55,709 nt of DNA from Pseudosulfitobacter koreensis (GTDB lineage Bacteria > Pseudomonadota > Alphaproteobacteria > Rhodobacterales > Rhodobacteraceae), in NCBI RefSeq assembly GCF_024733015.1, contig NZ_JANKJG010000016.1, positions 1 through 55,709 on the forward strand. The letters are read 5' to 3'. Under the pieces are notes generated by a model, which ran no database searches, was not told where the DNA came from, and was given only the letters and a program-made list of their open reading frames with translations. Position 1 is the stretch's first letter, and each line of letters starts with the position of its first letter. Of this stretch, positions 1 to 10,255 are shown in pieces. The position numbers and the translations under genes are program-made.

Positions 1-2
1 AG

Positions 3-101
3 AGCCCCAAGCCCTTCAAATGGACCAAAACCGCCGAGGATATTCTCACCCGGGAACGCCGCGCCTTGGATAAGCTCGATCAAATCCGAGGGAACCGGTA
101 A
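3..101 (+). CDS. IS630-family transposase, C-terminal end only (partial)
   Basis: The frame opened by the window edge ends at the TAA at 99-101. It encodes 32 residues beginning SPKPFKWTKTAEDIL and ending ALDKLDQIRGNR. The block KPF(K/R)WTK(T/S)A(D/E)(D/E)IL close to the stop is the typical tail of IS630-type DDE transposases, so this is read as the 3' end of such a gene. The catalytic part lies outside the window, so integrity cannot be judged. No terminal inverted repeat was identified between 102 and 233. The family call rests on one short motif. Confidence 0.6.
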   Translation, partial: SPKPFKWTKTAEDILTRERRALDKLDQIRGNR

Positions 102-155
102 GATACGTCAGACTCAGAGCACTAGGTAGGAACCCCTAACTTATTCGAACTGGCA

Positions 156-174
156 TGGCTACTATGTGGCTACT
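156..174. repeat. Two direct copies of an 8-bp word between the transposase and tRNA-Cys
   Basis: TGGCTACT occurs at 156-163 and again at 167-174 in the 132-bp gap between the transposase stop and the tRNA-Cys 3' end. Apart from this the gap shows no gene. It may be junction debris of the mobile segment on the left. Confidence 0.35.
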
Positions 175-233
175 GTCAGTAGCGCACAGTAAAGAATTTG
201 CGGAGATCAGGACGCTAAGTCACTGAAAATAAA

Positions 234-307
234 TGGAGGCGAGTAGGAGAATCGAACTCCTGTACACGGATTTGCAATCCGTTGCGTCACCACTCCGCCA
301 ACTCGCC
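234..307 (-). tRNA. tRNA-Cys (GCA)
   Basis: Read on the minus strand the gene starts GGCGAGT at 307 and ends ACTCGCC, discriminator T, then an encoded CCA at 236-234. The anticodon stem ACGGA/TCCGT encloses a loop with GCA, so the charge is cysteine. The T-arm GGAGTTCGATTCTCC is intact. The 3' end faces the IS630 remnant, the usual side for an element integrated into a tRNA 3' end. Confidence 0.95.
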
Positions 308-497
308 AGCGCCTTGAAAACAAGGGTTTTCGTGGTTGGCCGGGTGATAGGCCGTTTTTCACAAGAGCGCAAGGGCTTCGTTTTCCAAAATGCTGCGCGC
401 CATTGCCATCTTCAATTCGCGCCATCGGCCCGTTGCCGTGCTGTTCGGAATGTGGCACATCTGATAGCGATAGATTCCGAACAGATGAGTTCAGTTC

Positions 498-1151
498 ATG
501 GCAAACTTTGAAATGCGCCGTACGGTGATGGTTGATACGCAGGTGCGGCCTTCGGACGTGACCAAGTTCCCGATCATCCAGGCCATGCTTTCGGTCGCGC
601 GCGAGGATTTCGTGCCGACCTCCCAGCGTGAAGCTGCCTATATGGGCGAAAACATCGACTTGGGGCAGGGCCGCGTCGTGCTGGAGCCGCGCACGTTGGC
701 CAAGATGTTGGACACGTTGGACATTGGCAACGACGAGCTGGTTCTGGACGTGGGCACCGGCTATGGCTATTCCGCTGCCGTGATCGCCCATATGGCCGAA
801 GCTGTCGTTGCGGTCGAGGAAGACGAGGATTTCGCCCGCGAGGCGCAAGAGGCGCTGAGCACGGCGGGGGCCGACAACGTCGCCCTTTACACCGGGCCGC
901 TGGCCGAGGGGGCCGCACAGCACGGACCCTATGATGTGGTGATCGTTCAGGGTGGCGTGGCACGCGTGCCCGACGCGCTGATCGACCAGATCAAGGATGG
1001 CGGGCGCATCGCGTGCCTGTTCATGGACGGTGCGCTGGGCGAAGGGCGCGTCGGCTACAAGATCGACGGGCGGATGTCCTGGCGCAACGTGTTCAACGCA
1101 GGTGCGCCGATTCTGCCCGGTTTCGAGGCGCACAGCCAATTCCAGCTGTGA
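498..1151 (+). CDS. Protein-L-isoaspartate O-methyltransferase-like SAM-dependent methyltransferase
   Basis: A 217-residue cytosolic class I methyltransferase. The SAM-binding glycine motif is clear (LVLDVGTGYGYSAAVIAHM, about residues 80-98), followed by an acidic motif (VVAVEED). Overall order and length match PCMT, which repairs isoaspartyl residues in damaged proteins. In classical PCMT the segment before the glycine motif reads GQGxTISxP and carries the catalytic Ser/Thr. Here it reads GQGRVVLEP, so that hydroxyl residue is missing and true isoaspartyl activity is doubtful. The gene lies about 95 bp upstream of the tolC-like gene on the same strand. The first ATG is used; the SD is weak. 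Confidence 0.8.
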   Translation: MANFEMRRTVMVDTQVRPSDVTKFPIIQAMLSVAREDFVPTSQREAAYMGENIDLGQGRVVLEPRTLAKMLDTLDIGNDELVLDVGTGYGYSAAVIAHMAEAVVAVEEDEDFAREAQEALSTAGADNVALYTGPLAEGAAQHGPYDVVIVQGGVARVPDALIDQIKDGGRIACLFMDGALGEGRVGYKIDGRMSWRNVFNAGAPILPGFEAHSQFQL

Positions 1152-1245
1152 TTGCATCGCGCTTGCGGTCCGCTGGTGGTCCCTTGGCCGTTGCAAACAG
1201 TTCAGGACGGTGCACAATGCGCCGCATGTTTAGGACGGACAAGAG

Positions 1246-2685
1246 ATGAGATCACCTGCAAGACGTTTCACCGCAAAGACGCTTGGCGCGGCATTGGCCA
1301 TCGGGGTCGTGTTCGCGGCGCCCTTGCGGGCTGACACGCTGGCTGACGCGCTGGCGGGGGCCTATACGCACTCTGGCCTGTTGGACCAGAACCGCGCGCT
1401 GCTGCGTGCTGCCGACGAGGACGTGGCCGCGGCGCAGGCGCTGCTGCGCCCCATCGTGAACTGGTCCGCCAGCATCGACCACAGCTTTAGCGAAAGCGGC
1501 GCGACAACGACCGGTTTAACCGGGGTGAGCTCGTTCAACCGCACCTCGCTCAGTGGCACATCGACCACGGTGGGGATCGTGGCGCAGATGCTGCTTTATG
1601 ATTTCGGTGCCTCCCAGTCGCGCATTGCCGCCGCAAAGGAAACCGTTCTGGCCACGCGCGCATCGCTGACCTCGATCGAACAGCAAGTGCTGTTGCGCGC
1701 GGTCTCGGCCTATATGAACGTCCGCCAGGCCTATGAATTCGTGGCGCTGCGCGAAAACAACCTGCGTCTGCTGACCCAAGAGCTGCGCGCCGCACAGGAC
1801 CGGTTCGAGGTGGGCGAAGTGACCCGCACCGACGTCTCGCTGGCCGAGGCGCAGCTGGCCGCCGCACGCAGCGGGGTTGCCGCAGCCCGGCGTGATCTGG
1901 CGCAGGCCATCGAATTTTACCGCAACGTGGTGGGACGCAGGCCGGGACAGCTTGCGCCTCCGCCCAGCCTGCCGCGCACCGAAACCAATGTTGACACCGC
2001 CAAGGCCGTCGCAATGCGCCGCCATCCCGATATAGACGCGGCACAGCATCAGGTGGCCGCAACCGATCTGCTGGTCATCGCCACCGACCGCGACATGTAC
2101 CCCCAGCTCAGCCTGAACGGATCGCTGTCAGCGACCGAGAACTTCGGCAACGACAATTTCCGCCGGGGCGGGGCCGTGGGCCTGGAATTTGGCGGACCGA
2201 TCTATCAGGGCGGGCGGCTGTCGTCGGCCAACCGCGCGGCGATGGCACGGCGCGACGCTGCGCGCGCGAATCTGCACGTGGTACGTCACAATCTGGCCGA
2301 GAACGTGGGCAATGCAATCGCGGATCTGCAGGCCCTGATCGCGCAATCACAGGCCAGCGAACGGCAGGTCAGTGCGGCAAACGTGGCGTTCAGCGGCGTG
2401 CGCGAAGAGGCGACATTGGGCGCACGCACCACGCTTGACGTGCTGGACGCCGAGCAGACATTGCTTGATGCACAAGCGCTGCGCATTCAGGCACAGTCGC
2501 AGGTCTATGTGGCGGCCTATGCGGTTCTGGCCTCGATGGGGCTGTTGACTGCCGAGCAGCTTGGCCTGAATGTTCAGATCTATGACCCCGAAGCCTATTA
2601 CAATCTGGTGAAGGATGGCCCGGCCAAATTGACCAAACAGGGCAAGCAGCTGGACCGCGTGCTTGAGGCTTTGGGCAAGGAATGA
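1246..2685 (+). CDS. TolC family outer membrane efflux protein
   Basis: 479 residues, close to the usual length of TolC-type outer-membrane factors. An N-terminal signal peptide is visible (basic MRSPARRFTAK, hydrophobic core, cleavage near residue 29 before DTLADAL). Two repeats of long helices with Ala/Gln-rich heptads and short beta segments follow, as expected for a trimeric barrel plus periplasmic tunnel. Family landmarks include LAEAQLAAARSGVAAAR near residue 200 and a DVLDAEQTLLDAQ segment near residue 400. It should serve as exit duct for type I secretion or RND pumps. No inner-membrane pump gene adjoins it, so the partner is elsewhere. The order pcm-like, tolC, popZ-like looks syntenic with other alphaproteobacteria. 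Confidence 0.92.
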   Translation: MRSPARRFTAKTLGAALAIGVVFAAPLRADTLADALAGAYTHSGLLDQNRALLRAADEDVAAAQALLRPIVNWSASIDHSFSESGATTTGLTGVSSFNRTSLSGTSTTVGIVAQMLLYDFGASQSRIAAAKETVLATRASLTSIEQQVLLRAVSAYMNVRQAYEFVALRENNLRLLTQELRAAQDRFEVGEVTRTDVSLAEAQLAAARSGVAAARRDLAQAIEFYRNVVGRRPGQLAPPPSLPRTETNVDTAKAVAMRRHPDIDAAQHQVAATDLLVIATDRDMYPQLSLNGSLSATENFGNDNFRRGGAVGLEFGGPIYQGGRLSSANRAAMARRDAARANLHVVRHNLAENVGNAIADLQALIAQSQASERQVSAANVAFSGVREEATLGARTTLDVLDAEQTLLDAQALRIQAQSQVYVAAYAVLASMGLLTAEQLGLNVQIYDPEAYYNLVKDGPAKLTKQGKQLDRVLEALGKE

Positions 2686-2773
2686 CAGAAAAAGACTGAC
2701 AATTTTTCACACCTGTTGTGAGAATCTCCGGTTCGCGGTAAACTGTGATCCGAGGTGAGAGTGGAAAAATAAT

Positions 2774-3775
2774 ATGCCTGATGCCGTGACCAACGCCGAG
2801 GTTGAGGACGTCCTGTCGTCTATTCGCCGTCTGGTGTCCGAAGACAAACGCGTTCCAGCCGAACAAAAGCCGAAGGCCAACAGTGACCGGCTGGTCCTGA
2901 CGCCTGCCTTGCGGGTCGCTGAAATGCCCCAGTCGGATCGCGATGCGCAGCAGAATACTGCCGCAGATGACGTACGCGCGCGTGCTGAATTTGACGCGCC
3001 TGCGCAAGAGATTGCCGACCCTGATGCTGGTGATGTCTCCGCTGACATGGATGATCTCTATGAGGACGGTGATAGCGAAGAAGCCGTGATCGACGCCTTA
3101 TTGGCCGAGACTGCCGCAGATGACTTGACCGAAAATGACGATCACGCCGAAGCGAATGATACCGCGCTGGCGGAAGACGAGGCCGTTGAAAAGGCGGTGT
3201 TTACCCATCGTCGCCCCCGTCCTGAAAGCGCGACCAGCGAAACCCCGACCGAAGCCCGCTCCTTGCGCGATGTGTTCCGCGCCGTCGATGCCCAGGAGGC
3301 CGAAGAGGCGCGCAAGGCGGCCGTGTTGCCGCATGTGCCCGAATATCGCGGCCCCTCCGTCGAGCCACGTGTGACCCCGCGCAGCCTCAGCGCCAAGATT
3401 GCCGTCCTCGAAGAGGTGATCGCGCGCACCGACGACCAGTGGGAACCTGATGGCGCAGGCCGCGATGATTACGCGGGCACCGAACAGCCCGCGATGGCAT
3501 GGGAAGATACCTCTGACGAGACAGGAACCGACGAGCCCTCGACGACACCCGAACCCACGATCTTTGCGGGCGAACCCCCGCGCAAGGAAGCCGCGTCCGA
3601 AGATGTCTTGGCATCGGATGTCGATGTGATGGACGAAGAGGCGCTGCGCGATCTGGTTTCCGACATCGTGCGTCAGGAGTTGCAGGGCGCATTGGGTGAA
3701 CGCATCACCCGCAACGTGCGCAAACTGGTCCGCCGTGAAATTCACCGCGCACTGGCGGCGCAGGAACTGGAATGA
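2774..3775 (+). CDS. PopZ-like polar organizing protein (DUF2497-type ends)
   Basis: 333 residues. The N-terminus has the helix EVEDVLSSIRRLVSEDKR (residues 9-26), which matches the first conserved block of PopZ (pattern EEILxSIRRIISED). The last ~50 residues form three predicted amphipathic helices with ALRDLVSDIVRQEL and NVRKLVRREIHRAL, matching the oligomerising C-terminal block. Between them lies a long acidic, Pro/Glu/Asp/Ala-rich low-complexity linker, as in PopZ. PopZ builds a pole-localised matrix that anchors the ParB-parS centromere and cell-cycle proteins. The linker here is longer than in Caulobacter (about 177 residues in total there). Position after a tolC-like gene also fits, as I recall the alphaproteobacterial arrangement. 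The call is motif-based. Confidence 0.65.
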   Translation: MPDAVTNAEVEDVLSSIRRLVSEDKRVPAEQKPKANSDRLVLTPALRVAEMPQSDRDAQQNTAADDVRARAEFDAPAQEIADPDAGDVSADMDDLYEDGDSEEAVIDALLAETAADDLTENDDHAEANDTALAEDEAVEKAVFTHRRPRPESATSETPTEARSLRDVFRAVDAQEAEEARKAAVLPHVPEYRGPSVEPRVTPRSLSAKIAVLEEVIARTDDQWEPDGAGRDDYAGTEQPAMAWEDTSDETGTDEPSTTPEPTIFAGEPPRKEAASEDVLASDVDVMDEEALRDLVSDIVRQELQGALGERITRNVRKLVRREIHRALAAQELE

Positions 3776-3783
3776 CGCGGGAC

Positions 3784-3805
3784 ATCTAGGGGTGCGCCCC
3801 TAGAT
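3784..3805. terminator. Hairpin between convergent popZ-like and cobQ genes
   Basis: A perfect 9-bp stem ATCTAGGGG/CCCCTAGAT (3784-3792 with 3797-3805) closed by the tetraloop TGCG. It overlaps the stop codon of cobQ (3800-3802, minus strand) and lies 8 bp after the stop of the popZ-like gene. No clear U-tract follows on either strand, so it may act as a stop hairpin or mRNA 3' stabiliser for both genes. Confidence 0.55.
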
Positions 3806-5254
3806 ATCCGCAGCCAGTTCCAGCAGCAGATCAATGTCCATATGCGCCTCAAGGTGCTGCGCCAGTGCGTCCAGCGTGTCCTCGACCATGTGGTCATAGG
3901 ACAGGGTGCTGCGCTGGCCCAACTGGTGCAGAAACGCCGCGCGATAGGCGTCTGATCCGAAAATACCGTGCAGATAGCACCCTTTGATCCGGCCTGACGG
4001 GGTGACGGCCCCTGCGGGCTTGCCCTCGACGTGCAGCCATGCGCGGGCAGTATCTGGTCCGGTGGTTTCGCCCATGTGTATCTCATAGCCGGTCAGCGCC
4101 GTACCGCTGGCCAGATCCGTCCCTGCGCGCAGCGCCAGCGTTTTCAACGGCGCCAGCGTGGTGTGCACATCGAGCAGACCCAGGCCCGGAACGGTTGCCG
4201 CAGGTCCCTCAACGCCCGCAGGGTCGGCGACGGTCTGGCCCAGCATCTGATAGCCGCCGCACAGACCCATCACGTGACCGCCGCGCCGGACATGGGCGGC
4301 GATGTCGATGTCCCAGCCTTCGGCGCGCAGGCAGGCCAGATCGGAAATGGTGGATTTGCTGCCGGGCAACAGGATCACGTCGGCATCGGCAGGCAGGGGA
4401 TGCCCGCGCTGGATCAGGCGCAGATCGACATGCGGTTCGGCGGCCAGCGGGTCGAGATCGTCGAAGTTCGAGATGCGCGGCAGCACCGGCACTGCGATCA
4501 CCAGCCCTGTGCCGCTGCCCGCGCGGGCGGGCAGGTCGAGAACGTCTTCGGCCGGCAGGCGGTGGGCGCCGTCGAACCATGGCAGCACGCCCAGCGAGGG
4601 CCAGCCGGTGCGCCGGATGATGTCGGTCAGACCGTCGTCGAACAGGCTGGGATCGCCGCGAAACTTGTTCACGGCAAAGCCGCGGATCATCGCGCGGTCG
4701 GCGTCTTCAAGCACCGCGTGGCTGCCCACCAGCTGCGCGATGACGCCGCCCCGGTCGATGTCGCCCATCAGGATCACCGGGACGCCCGCGGCCACGGCAA
4801 AGCCCATGTTGGCGATGTCGCCTTTGCGCAGGTTGGTCTCGGCGGGGCTGCCGGCGCCTTCGACGATGATCAGGTCGGCGTGCGAGGCAAGGCGGTGAAA
4901 GCTTTGCAGGACGGGGGTGAGCAATGCGCCGCGTTCATGGCCGAAGGCGCGGGCCTCCTGCGTGCCGATCACCTTGCCCTGCACGATCAGCTGCGCGCCG
5001 GTCTCGCTCTGGGGTTTCAGCAGCACCGGGTTCATGTCGACGTGGGGCGGCACCCCCGCCGCGCGTGCCTGAAGCGCCTGCGCGCGGCCAATTTCGCCCC
5101 CTTCGGGCGTCACGGCGGCGTTGTTCGACATGTTCTGCGGCTTGAACGGACGCACCGACAGGCCGCGCCGGACACAGGCCCGCGCAAGGCCTGCGACGAC
5201 CATCGATTTGCCGACGTTGCTGCCGGTGCCCTGGATCATGATTGCGCGCGTCAT
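3800..5254 (-). CDS. cobQ: Cobyric acid synthase
   Basis: 484 residues, the usual length for CobQ/CbiP, which amidates four carboxylates of adenosyl-cobyrinic acid a,c-diamide in cobalamin synthesis. Start ATG at 5254 gives [20 protein letters not shown], the dethiobiotin-synthetase-like P-loop at the N-terminus. [13 protein letters not shown] and [10 protein letters not shown] follow. The glutaminase part carries the nucleophile in [10 protein letters not shown] and the late HGIFGS motif that supplies the catalytic His. The longer open frame upstream has no homology and was not used. No other cob gene adjoins, so it is a detached member of the pathway. It runs convergent to the popZ-like gene. 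Confidence 0.95.
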   Translation of the reverse strand: MTRAIMIQGTGSNVGKSMVVAGLARACVRRGLSVRPFKPQNMSNNAAVTPEGGEIGRAQALQARAAGVPPHVDMNPVLLKPQSETGAQLIVQGKVIGTQEARAFGHERGALLTPVLQSFHRLASHADLIIVEGAGSPAETNLRKGDIANMGFAVAAGVPVILMGDIDRGGVIAQLVGSHAVLEDADRAMIRGFAVNKFRGDPSLFDDGLTDIIRRTGWPSLGVLPWFDGAHRLPAEDVLDLPARAGSGTGLVIAVPVLPRISNFDDLDPLAAEPHVDLRLIQRGHPLPADADVILLPGSKSTISDLACLRAEGWDIDIAAHVRRGGHVMGLCGGYQMLGQTVADPAGVEGPAATVPGLGLLDVHTTLAPLKTLALRAGTDLASGTALTGYEIHMGETTGPDTARAWLHVEGKPAGAVTPSGRIKGCYLHGIFGSDAYRAAFLHQLGQRSTLSYDHMVEDTLDALAQHLEAHMDIDLLLELAADI

Positions 5255-5351
5255 GGAGGAGTGCGTCGCATTCGCACGTGTCCAAAGCAAGAGGCCGCGT
5301 GAACCGCCAGAGGTTAATCTGCAATTGGCAACGCTGTGGCAATCGCGCAAC

Positions 5352-5383
5352 AAAAAACGCGCCCCGCAGAGGGCGCGTTTTTT
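5352..5383. terminator. Bidirectional rho-independent terminator
   Basis: Stem AAAAAACGCGCCC (5352-5364), loop CGCAGA, stem GGGCGCGTTTTTT (5371-5383). The perfect 13-bp arm with A-tract and T-tract allows termination on either strand. It lies 31 bp beyond the stop of the minus-strand gene at 5414-5734 and upstream of cobQ, so it separates these two minus-strand genes. Confidence 0.9.
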
Positions 5384-5413
5384 ATCTGGTTCGGCAGCAG
5401 TTTGTGCGTTGGA

Positions 5414-5734
5414 TCAGGCGGCTTCTGCCTGTTGTGCGGCATTGCGGCGTTCGCTCTCTTCGCGCGACAGCGCAACCGAGGTGCGGACACCCTTGCCGAC
5501 AAATTCCATCAGGCCCGACACCACACGTTCGTTGGGGTCGATGCCTGCACAGCTCAGCACTTCGCGCCCATCGCGCGAGCGTGCCCAGCGGGCGATCTGT
5601 TCCGGACCGTTGCCATATTTCTTGTCGTCGGCTATGGCGTCGTCCAGAGCAGCCAACACAACGGCTGCAAAGAGTTTACGTGCACGGTTACCTTGCTCGT
5701 TATTGAAGGCCGTGCCGTCAACGAAGTCTTTCAT
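5414..5734 (-). CDS. Conserved small roseobacter protein (DUF6280-like)
   Basis: 106 residues starting MKDFVDGTAFNNEQGNRARK. The SD AAGGAAGG sits 9 nt before the ATG at 5734, which decides the start over a longer frame. The protein is soluble and helical with no signal or membrane segment. It has a conserved-looking core (ARKLFAAVVLAALDDAI, then EQIARWARSRDGREVLSCAGI) and an acidic C-terminal tail. I believe it belongs to the DUF6280 family of Rhodobacteraceae but have no function for it. It is divergent from efp and followed by a strong terminator, so it is monocistronic. Confidence 0.75.
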   Translation of the reverse strand: MKDFVDGTAFNNEQGNRARKLFAAVVLAALDDAIADDKKYGNGPEQIARWARSRDGREVLSCAGIDPNERVVSGLMEFVGKGVRTSVALSREESERRNAAQQAEAA

Positions 5735-5951
5735 TCTTCGTCCTTCCTTTATTCTTGCTCTTGTCTTTTCGGCGTGAGGCTTCTTATGACCTATCCACGT
5801 CGATTCGGATACCCTGAATTCGCATAGCATCTATGCAATAGGCGCATATCTGCTGCGGTGCAGCGCAGTACATAGCCGTGTTGCACGGGTCAGCACATCA
5901 AGATATAGGGTGCCTCACGTCCTCATCAACCTTTTGCCTTGGTTTAACCTC

Positions 5952-6515
5952 ATGCCTAAAATTAACGGAAACGAAATCCGCCCCGGAAACGTGCTTGAAC
6001 ATAACGGCGGTCTGTGGGCGGCTGTCAAAGTCGATCACGTAAAGCCCGGAAAAGGCGGCGCATTTGCGCAGGTCGAGATGCGCAACCTGCGCAACGGCAC
6101 CAAGTTGAACGAACGCTTCCGGTCAGCGGACAAGGTCGAGCGCGTGCGGCTTGAGCAAAAGGACCAGCAATTTCTCTATGAAGAGAACGGCATGCTGGTC
6201 GTGATGGACATCGAAACATACGAGCAGATCCAGCTGCCCGCAGATCTGCTCGGCGAGCGTCGCCCATTTCTGCAGGACGGCATGACCATCGTGGTCGAGT
6301 TTCACGATGAAGAGGCGCTGAACGCGACATTGCCTCAGAAAGTCACCTGCAAGATCGTCGAGACCGAGCCGGTGGTCAAAGGACAGACCGCCGCGAACAG
6401 CTTCAAGCCCGCGATACTGGACAATGGTGTAAAAGTCATGGTGCCGCCCTTCGTGGGCAACGACGAGGATATCATCGTGAACACTGAGACGATGGAATAC
6501 GCCGAGCGCGCGTGA
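5952..6515 (+). CDS. efp: Translation elongation factor P
   Basis: 187 residues, the standard length. The N-terminal KOW-like domain carries the loop KPGKGGAF with Lys34, the residue normally beta-lysylated by EpmA/EpmB to rescue ribosomes stalled at polyproline. The two C-terminal OB domains follow ([19 protein letters not shown]; ending [12 protein letters not shown]). The start is placed at [15 protein letters not shown] (ATG 5952), the conserved start in the family. A longer in-frame stretch from 5910 is unsupported. A rho-independent terminator follows at 6542. No EpmA/EpmB gene is visible in the window. Confidence 0.97.
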   Translation: MPKINGNEIRPGNVLEHNGGLWAAVKVDHVKPGKGGAFAQVEMRNLRNGTKLNERFRSADKVERVRLEQKDQQFLYEENGMLVVMDIETYEQIQLPADLLGERRPFLQDGMTIVVEFHDEEALNATLPQKVTCKIVETEPVVKGQTAANSFKPAILDNGVKVMVPPFVGNDEDIIVNTETMEYAERA

Positions 6516-6541
6516 TCCTCTGCCTTGGTATTTAGTCAGCG

Positions 6542-6567
6542 CACCCGCCCCTCGTGGCGGGTGTTTT
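6542..6567 (+). terminator. Rho-independent terminator of efp
   Basis: CACCCGCC pairs with GGCGGGTG (6542-6549 with 6556-6563) around a short loop, followed by TTTT. It starts 26 bp after the efp stop. Confidence 0.85.
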
Positions 6568-6593
6568 GCATTGGGGCGCTGCCCCAAACCCCG

Positions 6594-6615
6594 GGATATT
6601 TCTGGCCAAAAGAAA
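6594..6615. repeat. Dispersed intergenic repeat, copy 1
   Basis: A 22-bp word, GGATATTTCT followed by GGCCAAAAGAAA, lies between the convergent efp and ygfZ-like genes. A second copy with 20 of 22 bases identical is at 37378-37399, also between convergent genes. G/C runs precede both. Similar words are, to my knowledge, common in Rhodobacteraceae intergenic DNA. Confidence 0.6.
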
Positions 6616-6624
6616 GTGCGGGGG

Positions 6625-7362
6625 TCAGTCCAGCCTGCGTATAGTCGCGTCGCCTGCCTGCATGTCGCCGCCTGCGCGGTCAAAGCGCAGATAGGCAAGG
6701 GCGCGGTCGCCTGCTCGGCTGTGCAGAGTGCCAGCGGGTTTGCCATCTGCCTTGATCTCGGCGCCGGGCTCGGCGGGGCCATCTACGTGGACCTGAGCGA
6801 GGCCCTTGCGCAGTTCGGTCTTGTGTTTCATCCGCGCGGTGACCTCTTGGCCGACATAGCAGCCCTTGCGGAAATCGACACCGTTCAGACGCTCGAAGCC
6901 GACTTCCAGTATGAAGGTGTCGGGGTGCAGCTCTTGCCCGGCGCTGGGAATTTGATTTTCGACCATGAGCGCGGTCCAATCGACGCTGTCGTCACCTTGC
7001 GGGGTGTCGCGATAGGCGCGCCAGCCGAGGGCTGCGTGGCGGGGATCGGCGAGCGCATCTTCTGGACGTGGGCCGAGGCCGCGATGCAGGTGGAGATCGG
7101 TGTCGGATATCGTCACATCGGCGCGCAGTTTGTACATTGTCAGGCGTTGCTTCAGCGCAGGTGCCTGTGTGGCGTCTGCGTCGAGCAGGACGTCGTCGCC
7201 GTCGGATTTCAGGAGGAAATCGGCGATATATTTGCCCTGGGGCGTGAGCAGTGCCGTGTAGACCAGTCCGTGATCCAGTCTGGCGATGTCGTTCGTCACC
7301 ATACCTTGCAGGAATTCGCGTGTGTCGGCACCGCTGAGGTGCAGGATCGTGCGGTCGGTCAT
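6625..7362 (-). CDS. YgfZ/CAF17-type folate-binding protein
   Basis: 245 residues. The signature RKGCYVGQEVTARM (KGCYxGQE) of the GcvT-related YgfZ/IBA57 family is present in the second half. The N-terminus reads LHLSGADTREFLQGMVTNDI, also typical. These proteins bind tetrahydrofolate and help maintain or load certain Fe-S enzymes. Start ATG 7362 is preceded by AAAGGGAG. An upstream extension of 72 codons overlaps the divergent glycosyltransferase and is not real. The gene is convergent with efp. Confidence 0.9.
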   Translation of the reverse strand: MTDRTILHLSGADTREFLQGMVTNDIARLDHGLVYTALLTPQGKYIADFLLKSDGDDVLLDADATQAPALKQRLTMYKLRADVTISDTDLHLHRGLGPRPEDALADPRHAALGWRAYRDTPQGDDSVDWTALMVENQIPSAGQELHPDTFILEVGFERLNGVDFRKGCYVGQEVTARMKHKTELRKGLAQVHVDGPAEPGAEIKADGKPAGTLHSRAGDRALAYLRFDRAGGDMQAGDATIRRLD

Positions 7363-7429
7363 GGGTGGCTCCCTTTGGGTGTCTTGTGACATATAGCAAT
7401 TGAGACCGCAGGAAAAAGGGGGCAGTCCC

Positions 7430-8098
7430 ATGCGCGCACCGATATCTGTCGTGATCCCGACGCTGGACGCGGCGCCGCAGTTGGCTGGCTGCCTTGCTGC
7501 GCTGGTCGAGGGCCTGGAGGCGGGGCTGATCCGCGAGCTGATCGTGTCGGACGGCGGATCGCAGGACGATACCACCACTTTGGCCGACGCCTGGGGGGCG
7601 CATGTGGTCAGCGGGCCTGCGTCGCGCGGCGGTCAGCTGCGGCGCGGGGTGGACGCGGCGCAGGGGCTCTGGCTGTTGGTGCTGCATGCGGACACGGTGC
7701 TGCAGGAGGGGTGGGCAGGCGTTGTGGCGGAGCATATCCAGACCAGTGACCGGGCCGGGTGGTTCCGCCTGCGGTTTGATCGTGGCGGGCGGTTCGTTGC
7801 GGGTTGGGCCAATCTGCGCAGCCGGTTGGGGCTGCCTTACGGCGATCAGGGATTGCTGATGCCGCGCGGGCTGTACGACGCGGTGGGTGGTTACGCCGAT
7901 CAGCCGTTGATGGAGGACGTCGCGATGGCGCGCAGGCTGCGGGGCAGGATGGTGCGTCTGGACGCGGTGGCGGTGACCAGCGCCGCGAAGTACCGCCAGC
8001 AAGGCTGGGTGAAGCGCGGCGGGCGCAACCTGTGGACCTTGATGCGCTATGCAGGCGGCGTCTCGCCCGAGCGGTTGGCGCAGAGCTACCGGCGCTAG
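7430..8098 (+). CDS. Family 2 glycosyltransferase (TIGR04283-like)
   Basis: 222 residues, a short single-domain GT-A enzyme. The start is PISVVIPTLDAAPQLAGCL. A nucleotide-binding DGGSQDD motif and an LHADT segment (the DxD equivalent) follow, then YGDQGLLMPRGLYDAVGGY and EDVAMARRLR. This pattern is that of the 'rSAM/selenodomain-associated' GT2 subgroup TIGR04283. The usual DUF2064 neighbour (TIGR04282) is not here. The sugar donor and acceptor are unknown. ATG 7430 with upstream AGGGGGC is preferred over a TTG 30 bp earlier. Confidence 0.85.
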   Translation: MRAPISVVIPTLDAAPQLAGCLAALVEGLEAGLIRELIVSDGGSQDDTTTLADAWGAHVVSGPASRGGQLRRGVDAAQGLWLLVLHADTVLQEGWAGVVAEHIQTSDRAGWFRLRFDRGGRFVAGWANLRSRLGLPYGDQGLLMPRGLYDAVGGYADQPLMEDVAMARRLRGRMVRLDAVAVTSAAKYRQQGWVKRGGRNLWTLMRYAGGVSPERLAQSYRR

Positions 8099-8102
8099 CG
8101 CC
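8091..8102. repeat. 12-bp perfect palindrome at a convergent gene junction
   Basis: GGCGCTAGCGCC spans the stop codon of the glycosyltransferase (TAG 8096-8098) and abuts the stop codon of the ABC exporter (8103-8105, minus strand). Only 4 bp separate the two coding regions, so the palindrome is the only possible shared 3' structure. No T-tract is present. Confidence 0.5.
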
Positions 8103-10079
<1,977 letters not shown>

Positions 10080-10255
10080 GATGTTATTATCATACGCAGA
10101 GCCGCGCTCTGGTCCTCGTGGTTTTGATTGACCTATCGTGTACTTGGCGTTCCGGCCCCGTGCAAGCGCCGAGGCCGCACAAGCTGTGCGAGGGCGATTG
10201 ACGCCGCGCCGCGCAGGCGTAGGGTGCGCAGGTGAAAATTCCTCAGGAGCCATCC

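Noticed and set aside
5255..5413. Cobalamin riboswitch upstream of cobQ
   Set aside because: The region is ~160 bp, includes a strong terminator for another gene, and shows no recognisable B12-box pattern.
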